Shown here piece by piece: positions 46,683 to 55,017 of a stretch of DNA of 64,000 nt. The position numbers and the translations under genes were made by a program. Numbering within the stretch: the first letter of the stretch is position 1; every line of letters begins with the position of its first letter. The DNA is from Stieleria sp. JC731 (lineage in GTDB: Bacteria > Planctomycetota > Planctomycetia > Pirellulales > Pirellulaceae). The stretch covers positions 310,001 through 374,000 of the forward strand of contig NZ_JAJKFQ010000005.1 in NCBI RefSeq assembly GCF_020966635.1, in the 5' to 3' direction. The notes beneath the pieces are model-generated. The model made no database searches. It worked only from the letters and a program-made list of their open reading frames with translations, and had not been told where the DNA came from.

Positions 46683-47130
46683 ACACAATATCACGTTGAT
46701 TGTGATTGATCCCAATGAAGCATTCAAGTTCTGACGACTCCACTGCCGGATTGCTGTTGGCAAGTGGATCGCAACGTTGGATTATGAATGGTGTTCCAAG
46801 GATTCAGGCACGTAATCTGCATACCGCACCGGGGTATGCTCCGAGCTATCGAACGGTAGCCTATCGAACGACGGCCCAAAACTCCGAATCGACAAACACT
46901 GTCTGCGTCAGCAACATTTCAGCACCGACGGCGTGCGAAGTCAGTCAGAGTTGCGATGGTTCGTTTGCGAATAGGGAATAGCCAAGCCAGTTGTTCAATT
47001 CGCGAGCAAGTTGGTTTGAAAACGTCCGGCGAATGATGTGTGGTGAAGACATCCGCAACAGTCGTTGAATACTCAGTAGGCAGATGGCACCTGTTCATAC
47101 TTTACTCGATAACAATTGCGATGATGCCCG
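46683..47130. other. Gene-free stretch before the multicopper oxidase
   Basis: No coding frame with support. Holds small inverted repeats (GCATACC...GGTATGC near 46819) but no assigned operator. The oxidase promoter must lie here. Confidence 0.4.
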
Positions 47131-48633
47131 ATGAACAACTCCGAAGATCGGCGACATTTTTTAAAGACAGGTTCTCTTGCTGCCGCAGGTCTCACGGGCG
47201 GATTCCTCCCTGGAGCCACGCTCGGGCAACAGCAGTCAGGCAGTAAGGAACTGGCAGATGAGGCGAAAGCCGCGACCGCCGCGAGCCAAATTCCGACGGA
47301 ATCAAATGTGCCTGCCGAGATTGATGGATTTAGTCGATTTAGACCATCGCGTGGGAACGATCCTGACTCGGATTACTACCTCGGTAAGTTGATGCCCGGC
47401 TTTCGACCCGCCGCCGCGGGGCCTGCACCTTTCGTTGCACCGGACTTAGACAAGCTACCGTGGAAAATGGTTGACGGAGTAAAAGAATTTCAACTGGTGT
47501 CGATGCCGGTCAAACGGGAGTTCCTTCCCGGCTACCAGATGGACGTATTTGGTTTCAATGGCAGCATGCCGGGACCAACCATCGAAGTAAATCAGGGTGA
47601 TCGAATTAGAATCGTCGTTACCAATGAACTTCCTGAGGACACCTTCGTGCACTGGCACGGGTTTGAGCTACCGATTCAATATGACGGAGCCGCTACCCTG
47701 ACGCAGAATCCGATCAAGCCTGGACAGTCGATGGCGTATGAGTTCGATGTGCATGAGGAAGGAACGTTCTTCTACCATTCGCATGTCGCCATGCAGGAAG
47801 CGTTCGGTCAGGTGGGATGGTTCATTGTACATCCGAAAAAAGTGTTTGATCCGCCGGTCGATCGCGACTTTGGATTGATCTTTCAGAACTTTCATATCGG
47901 CCCAACGCAAACGGTGTCCGATTCGTGGGCGATGGATTGGAACTGGCACACCATCAACGGAAGAAGTGGTCCGTACACAACGCCATTGGTGTGCAAACAT
48001 GGCGAGCGTGTGCGGGTTAGGTTGATGAACTTTGCTCCGATGCAGCACCATCCGATTCACTTACATGGGCACACCTATTGGGAAACTGGTCACGAAGGAG
48101 CGCGTTCCCCAAAGAGCGCGTGGGTCCCACGGAACGTATCGCTTGTCGGGGTTGCTCAAGCAACGGATTTTGAATTTATAGCCAACAATCCTGGTGACTG
48201 GATTTTCCATTGTCACATGGTCCATCACATGATGAACCACATGGTTCGGCAGGTGGGGCCGCGAATACGTGAGAACAGTTCCGTGGACCGTTACATGGCA
48301 AGTGCGGACCAACGTCCCGCCGTCGATTTTTCTCGAGAAGGTGACCAGTGGAATGTGCCTGGATATCCGCAAAAAATGCAAGGCATGGAAAAGGATCCAA
48401 CATTGATGAAGGCCATCTGGTCTCGCAAAGAGACGCGTGGGATGCGAGCGAATTATCCAATGTCTGTCAAAGGTTTGATGACCGTGCTACGAGTCTTGCC
48501 AGACGATCTCTATCAGTTGGTCATGGAGAGTGATGAACTGCTGGAAAAAGGTGCTGTGTTTGCTGAAATCGTGAGACGATTTGGCGATCCAGAACACTAC
48601 AAGGCGGCCCCAAAAATGATGGAGATGGGGTAA
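47131..48633 (+). CDS. Tat-exported multicopper oxidase
   Basis: 500 residues. Twin-arginine signal DRRHFLKTGSLAAAG (R7, R8). The four copper-ligand motifs are present: HWHG (domain 1), FYHSHV, HHPIHLHGH and HCHMVHHMMNHM, the last with the type 1 cysteine and a methionine as axial ligand. Family: copper-resistance/bilirubin-type oxidases (CopA/CueO relatives). Expected to oxidise Cu(I) or phenolic substrates in the periplasm with reduction of O2 to water. Methionine-rich loops near the C-terminus support copper handling. Convergent with the TolC gene. Confidence 0.9.
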   Translation: MNNSEDRRHFLKTGSLAAAGLTGGFLPGATLGQQQSGSKELADEAKAATAASQIPTESNVPAEIDGFSRFRPSRGNDPDSDYYLGKLMPGFRPAAAGPAPFVAPDLDKLPWKMVDGVKEFQLVSMPVKREFLPGYQMDVFGFNGSMPGPTIEVNQGDRIRIVVTNELPEDTFVHWHGFELPIQYDGAATLTQNPIKPGQSMAYEFDVHEEGTFFYHSHVAMQEAFGQVGWFIVHPKKVFDPPVDRDFGLIFQNFHIGPTQTVSDSWAMDWNWHTINGRSGPYTTPLVCKHGERVRVRLMNFAPMQHHPIHLHGHTYWETGHEGARSPKSAWVPRNVSLVGVAQATDFEFIANNPGDWIFHCHMVHHMMNHMVRQVGPRIRENSSVDRYMASADQRPAVDFSREGDQWNVPGYPQKMQGMEKDPTLMKAIWSRKETRGMRANYPMSVKGLMTVLRVLPDDLYQLVMESDELLEKGAVFAEIVRRFGDPEHYKAAPKMMEMG

Positions 48634-48871
48634 GGCTCAAATAACGGTCACTCCCCTTGTCAAATTTCGTCACTGCCTAGAAGTCTGAGTTTCCCTATTC
48701 GATGCTGGTGAGTTACGTTCCGCATCGTAGCGTCGATGCAAGTTTTTGATCTCGTTGACCCGCGACGGAAAGTTGCGATCTGAGAAGGGTTCAAGATTTA
48801 AGTCATTCGAACAATCGTTTTTCAGCGGATAACTATCTCTCTATGAACCCCGGTGAATTCAAACGGTTGGG

Positions 48872-50323
48872 TTATCTCGGTTTCGCTGTCGCTGAAATAT
48901 GTCCGGGTGGCATTGGCCCCGTTGGCGCGGAAAGTCCACCTTCTAGAAGGAATCCTTCAATCAGCGTTTCTTGGCTCCGCCAAGCGATAAGGTGTTGAAC
49001 GTAATTGGCTTTCTCCAAATACAGATTTCTCTGGCTTTGCAGAACCGCAGGCCAGTCCACACGATTTTCTTTGTACGCGTCGAGCAATACTTCATAGGCG
49101 CGCCGTGATTCCGGTAAGATGACTTCCTGATAGCTGCGAACGTTTTGTAGAGCGGTCAGATAGTTTTGATATGACTGGGCAAGTTGTCGTTGTAGCGAAA
49201 ACTCGATCCGCTCAATCTCCCCCTGTTGTCTGACGATGTCTGCTTCCGCTTGCCGGATGGTTCCCTGGTTCCAATCGTACAGGGGGACTTCCAGTGATAG
49301 TCCAGTGTTATGTGTGTTTTGTCCGGCTTCAAAGTTCCGACCATATCCGTATGTCACGACAAGATCAGGGATTGGCTCGACAGTTTCTCGCTTCAGTTTG
49401 ATTTGGTCAGCCTGAAGCTTCGCACGTGCACCTAGTATCTGGGGACTTTCAGTTGTTAGGCGGTTCAGAGCTTGGTCGAAATCGATCAATGAAAGCTCAC
49501 CTTCGAGTGATCCTTCTAGCGGTGTCGGCTGCATCCTCAACCCGGCAAGCGAAGCCATCCCGTACCACTTGGCTCGCAATTGGTTGCGAGCCATCAAAAG
49601 ATCCAGACGAACCTTTTGCAGCGTCACATTGGCTTGGTGCAATTGGTCCCGTGTCGCTTGGCCTTCGTTGTACAGCTCTCGCGCGGTCACGACAGCATCC
49701 TCGGCGTTCTTAAGAATCTCATTGTGAATCGCGACGATCTGCTGTTGCCCCAAGGTCATCCAGAAGCTCATTCGGACATCGTTCATCACCTGGTACTGTT
49801 GTTCGAGAGCCCGCCACTGAGAAGCGCGGGTCAACTGCAAAAACTTTGCTCGGCTTAGCTGAAGCTTTCGTCCGGTGACAATCCGTTGCGAAAATTCGAC
49901 ACCTTGCCATTCCCCAGCGGTTCCCTCGAGCCCAGCCTGTTCGCCGATGTAACTGAGTGTTGGATTGGGAACGAGACCTGCTTGGATCGCTTTGCCTAGC
50001 TCGCCTTGAGTCTGAGCCTGTGCTTGCGCCAAAGTCGGATTGCGACTACAAGCCATCGATTCAATCGCTTCAATGGTCAGTGGAGCTTCATCGGATGGGA
50101 ACATCTGTTCGGTCAGCGACTGTGGGACGGGCGGCACCTGCGGGGGCTCGGTGAAACGTTCCCCAATACTTGCGCGGATATCTCGCGACCCAGCGTCCTG
50201 AGGTGGTGTTTCAATCGTCGATCTGATCCGACGCGAATCCGTCGTCGGAGACTGTGCGCTGCAGATTCCGGCAATCATTCCAAGAGCCAACGCGAAGGCG
50301 GTGAGTTGAATCTTTTGCGACAT
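48872..50323 (-). CDS. TolC-family outer-membrane protein (CusC/CzcC-like)
   Basis: 483 residues with signal peptide (about 1-23, ending CSAQ). Two TolC repeats: TIEAIESMACSRNPTLAQAQAQ with GLVPNPTLSYIGEQ, then LTTESPQILGARAKLQADQI with PIPDLVVTYGYGRNFEAGQNTHNTGLSLEVPLYDWNQG. Forms the outer-membrane duct that the CusA/CusB homologues at 40-45 kb otherwise lack. Placed 50 bp downstream of the Cys-rich exported protein on the same strand. Size matches CzcC, unlike the 867-residue TolC at 11.5 kb. Confidence 0.87.
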   Translation of the reverse strand: MSQKIQLTAFALALGMIAGICSAQSPTTDSRRIRSTIETPPQDAGSRDIRASIGERFTEPPQVPPVPQSLTEQMFPSDEAPLTIEAIESMACSRNPTLAQAQAQTQGELGKAIQAGLVPNPTLSYIGEQAGLEGTAGEWQGVEFSQRIVTGRKLQLSRAKFLQLTRASQWRALEQQYQVMNDVRMSFWMTLGQQQIVAIHNEILKNAEDAVVTARELYNEGQATRDQLHQANVTLQKVRLDLLMARNQLRAKWYGMASLAGLRMQPTPLEGSLEGELSLIDFDQALNRLTTESPQILGARAKLQADQIKLKRETVEPIPDLVVTYGYGRNFEAGQNTHNTGLSLEVPLYDWNQGTIRQAEADIVRQQGEIERIEFSLQRQLAQSYQNYLTALQNVRSYQEVILPESRRAYEVLLDAYKENRVDWPAVLQSQRNLYLEKANYVQHLIAWRSQETLIEGFLLEGGLSAPTGPMPPGHISATAKPR

Positions 50324-50373
50324 GGTTCAATCCGTTGAACACTTTTTGCTACGAGGAACTTGAGAGGTTGCGA

Positions 50374-50862
50374 CTAGTCGACGATCTCGGAGAGATGTTT
50401 CTTGCGTTGCACCATCCGTAGTGCTGCGTCGTACCAATGCTGTGTGCGATTGTCGTTGATGGTCTGATAGAGAGGCAAAAACGGATCATCACCTCGTGGG
50501 TTGGTACCGTAATAGATCTGCGGTAGACACGACGAATAGTGTGGCCCTGTGCATCGAATGTCGGGACACAGACAGCGGCCTTGGCTTCGTGTAGGCAGTG
50601 CCGGTAGGACGCGTTTACCTGCAGGCGCCAACGCCAATACGCCACTCGGTTTTGAAATGCTCGCAGGCAAATCTTCTTTCCCAGAGTTTATCGGTCGGAG
50701 TTGCGGTTCTTCGCCTTTACCGGTCGTCGTCTCGGCGTCTTGAACGATCGCCGTGACTAATGTTGGGGCCGGAAGACGTGCGTCCCAGGGGCCAGAGGCT
50801 GCGACGGTGTTGACCATCATTGTCACCGCGATTGCGGCAATCCATTTTTGCCTAAGCTTCAT
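50374..50862 (-). CDS. Exported Cys-rich hypothetical protein
   Basis: 162 residues from ATG 50862, signal peptide about 1-22 (IAAIAVTMMVNTVAASG). A proline-rich linker is followed by a cysteine cluster CLCPDIRCTGPHYSSC (about residues 97-112) that looks like a metal site, and a C-terminal helical part with WYDAALRMVQRKKHL. Not a recognised family. Sits between the MauE-type gene and the TolC gene in a metal cluster, so a role in periplasmic metal binding is plausible but unproven. Confidence 0.6.
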   Translation of the reverse strand: MKLRQKWIAAIAVTMMVNTVAASGPWDARLPAPTLVTAIVQDAETTTGKGEEPQLRPINSGKEDLPASISKPSGVLALAPAGKRVLPALPTRSQGRCLCPDIRCTGPHYSSCLPQIYYGTNPRGDDPFLPLYQTINDNRTQHWYDAALRMVQRKKHLSEIVD

Positions 50863-51079
50863 TGCACCATCCACCACAAGATCAGAAAACAAGTTCTAAT
50901 TTCTTATCGGGCATACTTGGGCAGGGTCTCTGATAAAACCCGTTCCGGACTCGCAACCGGTCAAGTTCGTGCCGGTATGTTTCGTCAAGAAAGTGTTGAC
51001 TTTGGGAACTTCTGTCTATTTCGTTAAAGAGTTGTACGCTGTGAACTTCGATTCAGTCTCGCCCGGTCGGTCACATCCG

Positions 51080-51829
51080 TCAGGCGACGTAGTGCGGAAC
51101 GATCATCATGACAGCCATGACGATCATGACCGAATTCTCGATGATCGTAACAACAGACATTGGGAGATTGAATGCTGTGCCAAGGCACGCGCATTGAATC
51201 GCTTGCTTTTTGCGAACGGCGGACACAACACCGATCAATCCAACTGACATGATGATCGCGGTGGCAATATTCGCGAGTAGTAAGACGCTTTGTGTGACGA
51301 ACAAGATCCCGAGAGTGACTTCGACCCACGGATAAGCTAAGGCATACGATCGTGATCGTTTCGCGATGATGTCGTATGTCGAAAACGCGTCAGCGAATTT
51401 GGAGACGTCCAAGAGCTTGAAAAACGCGAAGCTTAAGAAAAAGAACCCCATGAAGTAGCTCATGCCGAGCGACAATGTCCAAGTCCCGGACGCTTGCAAT
51501 ATCAGAAGTGTCGCGCCGACGACATAGGTAACGACAAGAAACAACGGCTTGTAGGTCGAGAGTTGAATTGACGGTTCTTCCTCGGCCGGTTTGATTTCCG
51601 ACTTCGCAGGTGAGTCTTCTCTCACGATTTCTGCATCGAAGCCTTGGTTGCGGACAAGGGTAACGATTTCGTTTGGGTTCGTGTCATTTGCCAAGTCGAC
51701 ATGTAGTAGCTTTCGAGGATCGTCAAGATCGGCATGCCAGGACTTAACCCCATCGGAAGCATCCAGGTGCGGTCGGATTTTGCTCAAACAGCTGCCACAT
51801 TTCATCGCTGTCGCGATTTGAATTGACAT
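51080..51829 (-). CDS. HMA-MauE/DoxX fusion membrane protein (heavy-metal associated)
   Basis: 249 residues from ATG 51829. N-terminal ferredoxin-like HMA domain with MKCGSC (C11, C14) and IRPHLDASDGVKSWHAD, residues 1-65. A linker rich in Glu/Pro leads to a four-helix membrane module (about 105-245) with SLGMSYFMGFFFLSFAFFKLLDVSKFADAFSTYD, typical of MauE/DoxX-type redox or metal membrane proteins. GAGGAA lies 5 nt before the ATG and the merR stop is 2 bp upstream, so it is cotranscribed with the regulator. Likely metal uptake or delivery analogous to MerT. Confidence 0.75.
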   Translation of the reverse strand: MSIQIATAMKCGSCLSKIRPHLDASDGVKSWHADLDDPRKLLHVDLANDTNPNEIVTLVRNQGFDAEIVREDSPAKSEIKPAEEEPSIQLSTYKPLFLVVTYVVGATLLILQASGTWTLSLGMSYFMGFFFLSFAFFKLLDVSKFADAFSTYDIIAKRSRSYALAYPWVEVTLGILFVTQSVLLLANIATAIIMSVGLIGVVSAVRKKQAIQCACLGTAFNLPMSVVTIIENSVMIVMAVMMIVPHYVA

Positions 51830-51831
51830 GG

Positions 51832-52257
51832 TTATTCCTCTTCGGTTTCTTCTGAGTGGTCGTTGACGAGCGATTGAATGATTGGGCAACCCCGAACATC
51901 TCCACGCCCCGAACATTGACAGACAAGTTCCTGAAGCGTTGTTTCCATCTGTTGAAGATCGATGATCCTTTGACGGATAGAAACCAGCTTTAGCTCAGCC
52001 AATCGTTTAACGTCGGCACGGCTTCCGGTATCACCGTCGGACAGTTTCAGCAGATCGGTGATCTCGGCCAATGTGAATCCAAGGTTTTGGGCACGCTTGA
52101 TAAAGCGAATCCTTGCCGCGGTCCCAGGTGGGTATTCGCGAAACGTTGTCGAAACAGGTACAGGTTTTTGAACCAACCCTTTCCGTTCATAAAAGCGGAT
52201 GGTTTCGACGTTCACTCCTGCGGCTTTGGCAACGGTTCCGATGGTTTGACGCTTCAT
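51832..52257 (-). CDS. MerR-family metal-responsive regulator
   Basis: 141 residues. Winged-helix N-terminus IGTVAKAAGVNVETIRFYERKGL, dimer helix LAELKLVSIRQRIIDLQQMETTL and metal loop LVCQCSGRGDVRGCPII with cysteines 113, 115 and 124. This loop aligns with that of MerR (C117, C126); the third Hg ligand (MerR C82) is serine 79 here, so strict Hg(II) sensing is unlikely and another soft metal may be the signal. GGAGG lies 7 nt before ATG 52257. Its own promoter (52277-52308) has the MerR dyad, so it probably autoregulates itself and the MauE fusion. Confidence 0.88.
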   Translation of the reverse strand: MKRQTIGTVAKAAGVNVETIRFYERKGLVQKPVPVSTTFREYPPGTAARIRFIKRAQNLGFTLAEITDLLKLSDGDTGSRADVKRLAELKLVSIRQRIIDLQQMETTLQELVCQCSGRGDVRGCPIIQSLVNDHSEETEEE

Positions 52258-52276
52258 CTATTTGTCCTCCAATGGC

Positions 52277-52308
52277 ATTATCGACTCCGTACCACGGTAC
52301 GGAGTCAA
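52277..52308 (-). promoter_or_regulatory. MerR-type promoter with elongated spacer and perfect dyad
   Basis: Minus strand: -35 TTGACT (52308-52303), 20-bp spacer, -10 GATAAT (52282-52277). The perfect dyad GACTCCGTACC-GT-GGTACGGAGTC (52283-52306, 11-bp arms) fills the spacer. Mer promoters share CTTGACTCCGTAC at the same place. Over-long spacing is what MerR proteins correct by DNA distortion. Confidence 0.88.
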
Positions 52309-52646
52309 GGCTTTTCTGGAATAACTGCGCATCGCACTGTGATTGCATTCTTGACCAAAGCCTTTTGCGAGCAGTGACTACCTCTCAATTGAGTTCGCAA
52401 GACCGTGGTACGAAAGACCAACGGGACCATCCCGCTCAGGTGTACCGAACGTGTTGGACACCAATTGCAAAGGGAAAGGGTGGCGAATTGACTTCATGCC
52501 CGAAACAAATCGATCGCGATACTTTCGTCATAAATCCCGAGGCTTAGTCGCCTTCGGCATCGATTTTGCGACCGCGAGATCGTAATCCATTGCCAGTGGG
52601 ATTCGATGGAATGCGACCGATGACGAACCACGATGATTAATCTTTA
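52309..52646. other. Divergent intergenic region merR / APC permease
   Basis: About 340 bp. No gene. The permease promoter is not evident. Confidence 0.4.
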
Positions 52647-53966
52647 ATGTCTGACAAGCACAACGAACACGATCGAAAAGGGGATTACGAACAGGGGAGC
52701 CTGTCTCTGCTCGGTTCGGTGTCGATGGGTACCGGAGTCATGATCGGTGCGGGAATCTTTGCGCTAACGGGTCAGATTGCCGAGCAGGCTGGTGGACTCT
52801 TTCCGCTCGCCTTCCTCTCTGCGGCGGTGGTTGCGGCCTTTAGTGCCTATTCCTACATCAAGATGGCCGAACAGTTCCCATCGGCTGGTGGGATCGGAAT
52901 GTTCCTTGTCAAAGCGTACGGCAAGGGGACCGTCAGTGCTGGCATGGCACTGCTGATGTATTTCTCAATGGTGATCAACGAAAGTTTGGTCGCAAGAACA
53001 TTTGGAACGTATATGTTGCAATTGTTCGATGCCCAAGACTCGAGATTCTGGGTTCCTGCTTTGGGCGTCGGATTACTGGTCGTTGTCTTCTTGATCAACA
53101 TCACAAGTACGCGATTCATCGGTACATTCTCAACAGTCACCGCGGTGTTGAAAATTGGCGGGATCCTTGTCTTTGCCGCGGTTGGCATTTGGATATCGGG
53201 TTTTTCATTCGAAAATTTTGGGCCGACCGAGCGCAGTTCCACTGGAAGCTTTTTGTCAGCGACGGCGTTAGCATTGCTCGCTTTCAAGGGATTTACGACG
53301 ATCACAAACAGTGGCGATGAGATTGTTGATCCAAAGAAGAACATCGGCAGGTCGATTTTAATCTCCCTGGTGATCTGCCTCGTCGTCTATCTGTTGGTCG
53401 CGATGGCGGTTGGGGGCAACCTGTCGATCGAAAAGATTATTGAGAGTCGAGACTTTGCGCTTGCCGAAGCGGCACGTCCGGCTGTCGGTCAATGGGGAAC
53501 AAACTTTACTGTCGGTCTCGCAATGATCGCGACGTTTTCGGGGCTTATCGCAAGCACCTTTGCAGTATCGCGAATGCTGGCGATGCTGAGCGAAATGAAA
53601 CTGGTTCCACATCGCCATTTCGGTATGCCGGGAGGCATCCAGAAGCATACCCTCGTCTACACGATTGTGTTCGCCATTCTACTGACAGTGTTTTTAGATC
53701 TATCACGGATCGCCTCACTGGGGGCGATCTTTTATATCGTGATGGACATCGCGATTCACTGGGGAGTCCTAAGGCACTTGACGGCGAAAGTCGATGCTCG
53801 GCCTGCGATCGTGATCACGGCGATCGTGTTGGATGTGATCGTGCTTGGAGCTTTCGTTCTGCTAAAGGCCCAATCGGATCAATTTGTTCTCGTCGTCGCG
53901 GGTGTTGGGATGGCCGTTATCTTCATCGGGGAGCGTTGGTTCCTTTATCGCCAACAGCAGGATTGA
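52647..53966 (+). CDS. APC-superfamily amino-acid permease
   Basis: 439 residues, 12 predicted helices. The first helix has GTGVMIGAGIFALTGQIAEQAGG, matching the conserved unwound substrate helix of APC transporters; helix 6 region FLSATALALLAFKGFTTITNSGDEIVDPKKNIGRSI is also typical. Cationic or neutral amino acids are possible substrates. ATG 52647. It is the only gene in the putative island without a metal theme. Its 3' end is about 180 bp from tRNA-Leu. Confidence 0.85.
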   Translation: MSDKHNEHDRKGDYEQGSLSLLGSVSMGTGVMIGAGIFALTGQIAEQAGGLFPLAFLSAAVVAAFSAYSYIKMAEQFPSAGGIGMFLVKAYGKGTVSAGMALLMYFSMVINESLVARTFGTYMLQLFDAQDSRFWVPALGVGLLVVVFLINITSTRFIGTFSTVTAVLKIGGILVFAAVGIWISGFSFENFGPTERSSTGSFLSATALALLAFKGFTTITNSGDEIVDPKKNIGRSILISLVICLVVYLLVAMAVGGNLSIEKIIESRDFALAEAARPAVGQWGTNFTVGLAMIATFSGLIASTFAVSRMLAMLSEMKLVPHRHFGMPGGIQKHTLVYTIVFAILLTVFLDLSRIASLGAIFYIVMDIAIHWGVLRHLTAKVDARPAIVITAIVLDVIVLGAFVLLKAQSDQFVLVVAGVGMAVIFIGERWFLYRQQQD

Positions 53967-54143
53967 GTACCAGTGCCAGAAACGGTTCTTGGCAATGAGC
54001 AGATCGGCTGTGCTCGCTGTTGATGACAGAGTACCGCCACCGGATTGAGAGTAGATAAGTCTCTACTAGGAAGATTGCAGCAATTTGCCATCCGGCCAGT
54101 GATCGAGTCGCAGAACTTTCGCGATTCGTTGGTTACCATTTTC

Positions 54144-54190
54144 GACAGTGCCCGAGGCGGGACTCGAACCCGCACAGCCGTATCTGGCCG
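54144..54190 (-). repeat. tRNA-Leu 3' segment, candidate att site (right)
   Basis: 47 bp shared with 46636-46682, 46 of 47 identical, same orientation. The single difference changes a T-stem G-C pair to a wobble pair in the left copy. Confidence 0.75.
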
Positions 54191-54234
54191 GGGGATTTTA
54201 AATCCCCTGTGTCTGCCAATTCCACCACCCGGGC
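54149..54234 (-). tRNA. tRNA-Leu (TAA anticodon)
   Basis: Minus strand: acceptor GCCCGGG with CTCGGGC, anticodon arm GGGGA-TTTAAAA-TCCCC giving anticodon TAA, long variable arm (class II) and T arm CGGG-TTCGAGT-CCCG; A73 at 54149. Its 3' part is duplicated at 46636-46682. Confidence 0.95.
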
Positions 54235-54569
54235 AATTGTCGTTCTTTGGTGTCAATTCAGCCCGCGTTAGCGAGAGACTTCAGATGAGTGGCTTCTTAG
54301 CCATTGCGTCTGATGACGGTGCTGAATCTTTGTTCCGGAGTTTGCCAAGTTTTAACGCTGTGGAGACGGCTTGGCCAGGGAACTATCACCAACTTGTCGC
54401 CAATTTCTAGAGGCAGGACAGGACAATAGGTTCGTTTGGCAAAAACACTTGCTAGAGCGTTTGGCCGGAGATAGACCTCGGCCACGCCGAAACGGTGTCC
54501 GAAATCTTGCAGATAGCCGCGTATCAAGGTGATCCCGATCCGCGATTCAATAACCTAGAGAAAATAGCA
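54235..54569. other. Gene-free stretch upstream of tRNA-Leu
   Basis: No supported gene. Contains the presumed tRNA-Leu promoter on the minus strand. Confidence 0.4.
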
Positions 54570-54601
54570 CCCCAGCGGTCCAAAGCGGCGGACCGCTGGG
54601 G
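54570..54601 (-). terminator. Strong hairpin terminator
   Basis: CCCCAGCGGTCC, 8-nt loop, GGACCGCTGGGG: 12-bp perfect stem; on the minus strand a TTTT run follows 5 nt later. It ends the small gene at 54651-54836. Confidence 0.75.
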
Positions 54602-54650
54602 AGCAAATGGTTGACATCCTTGTCGATAGGATCCTTCCCTTCAAAACGCA

Positions 54651-54836
54651 TCATGCATTTTGATGACGACCGCGTCGTGCGGTCCATGTCTGTTTAACAA
54701 CCTGATAAGACGCTTCGACAGCCTTACCTTGTTGGTCTACACGCGTGGCTAATTCGGCAAGACGTGACTTCATGTACGCTTGCTCGACGTGGTCCTTCGA
54801 CACATCCGTTGCTGACTTGACTGGTCCCTGCATCAT
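54651..54836 (-). CDS. Small coiled-coil protein
   Basis: 61 residues, MMQGPVKSATDVSKDHVEQA as N-terminus, helical and amphipathic throughout (SRLAELATRVDQQGKAVEAS), with a basic tail RRGRHQNA. A strong hairpin terminator 50 bp downstream and a weak AAAGG before the start favour a real gene. ATG 54836 or 54833. No homologous family recognised. Confidence 0.5.
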   Translation of the reverse strand: MMQGPVKSATDVSKDHVEQAYMKSRLAELATRVDQQGKAVEASYQVVKQTWTARRGRHQNA

Positions 54837-55017
54837 GGTCGCCTTTGGTCAGAATGGTGTCCGCAAAGAGTTTGCGGTTGCGAGTAGACGAAAAGTTTAT
54901 GCCAAATGCGCAACACCACCAATAGCAAAATCTTACGTGTTCGTTTAATCACTCGTTGTTGTTAAAAAAGGTCATCAAGAAGACATCCTGCAATGTCGGA
55001 AACACGCAACTGTACAT

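Larger units (their letters stand above)
46636..54190. mobile_element. Putative tRNA-Leu-integrated metal-resistance island (no integrase left)
   Basis: Bounded by the 47-bp direct repeats at 46636-46682 and 54144-54190, the right one inside an intact tRNA-Leu. Contents: multicopper oxidase, TolC-type protein, Cys-rich exported protein, HMA-MauE fusion, MerR regulator, APC permease. No integrase, excisionase or plasmid gene was found, so the element is immobile or was mobilised in trans. The cusBA operon lies just outside the left repeat, so either the real island is larger or two metal loci were joined. Confidence 0.5.

Noticed and set aside
46174-46734. 186-codon plus-strand frame opposite the Imm26-like gene
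   Set aside because: Antisense shadow that also reads through the tRNA fragment.
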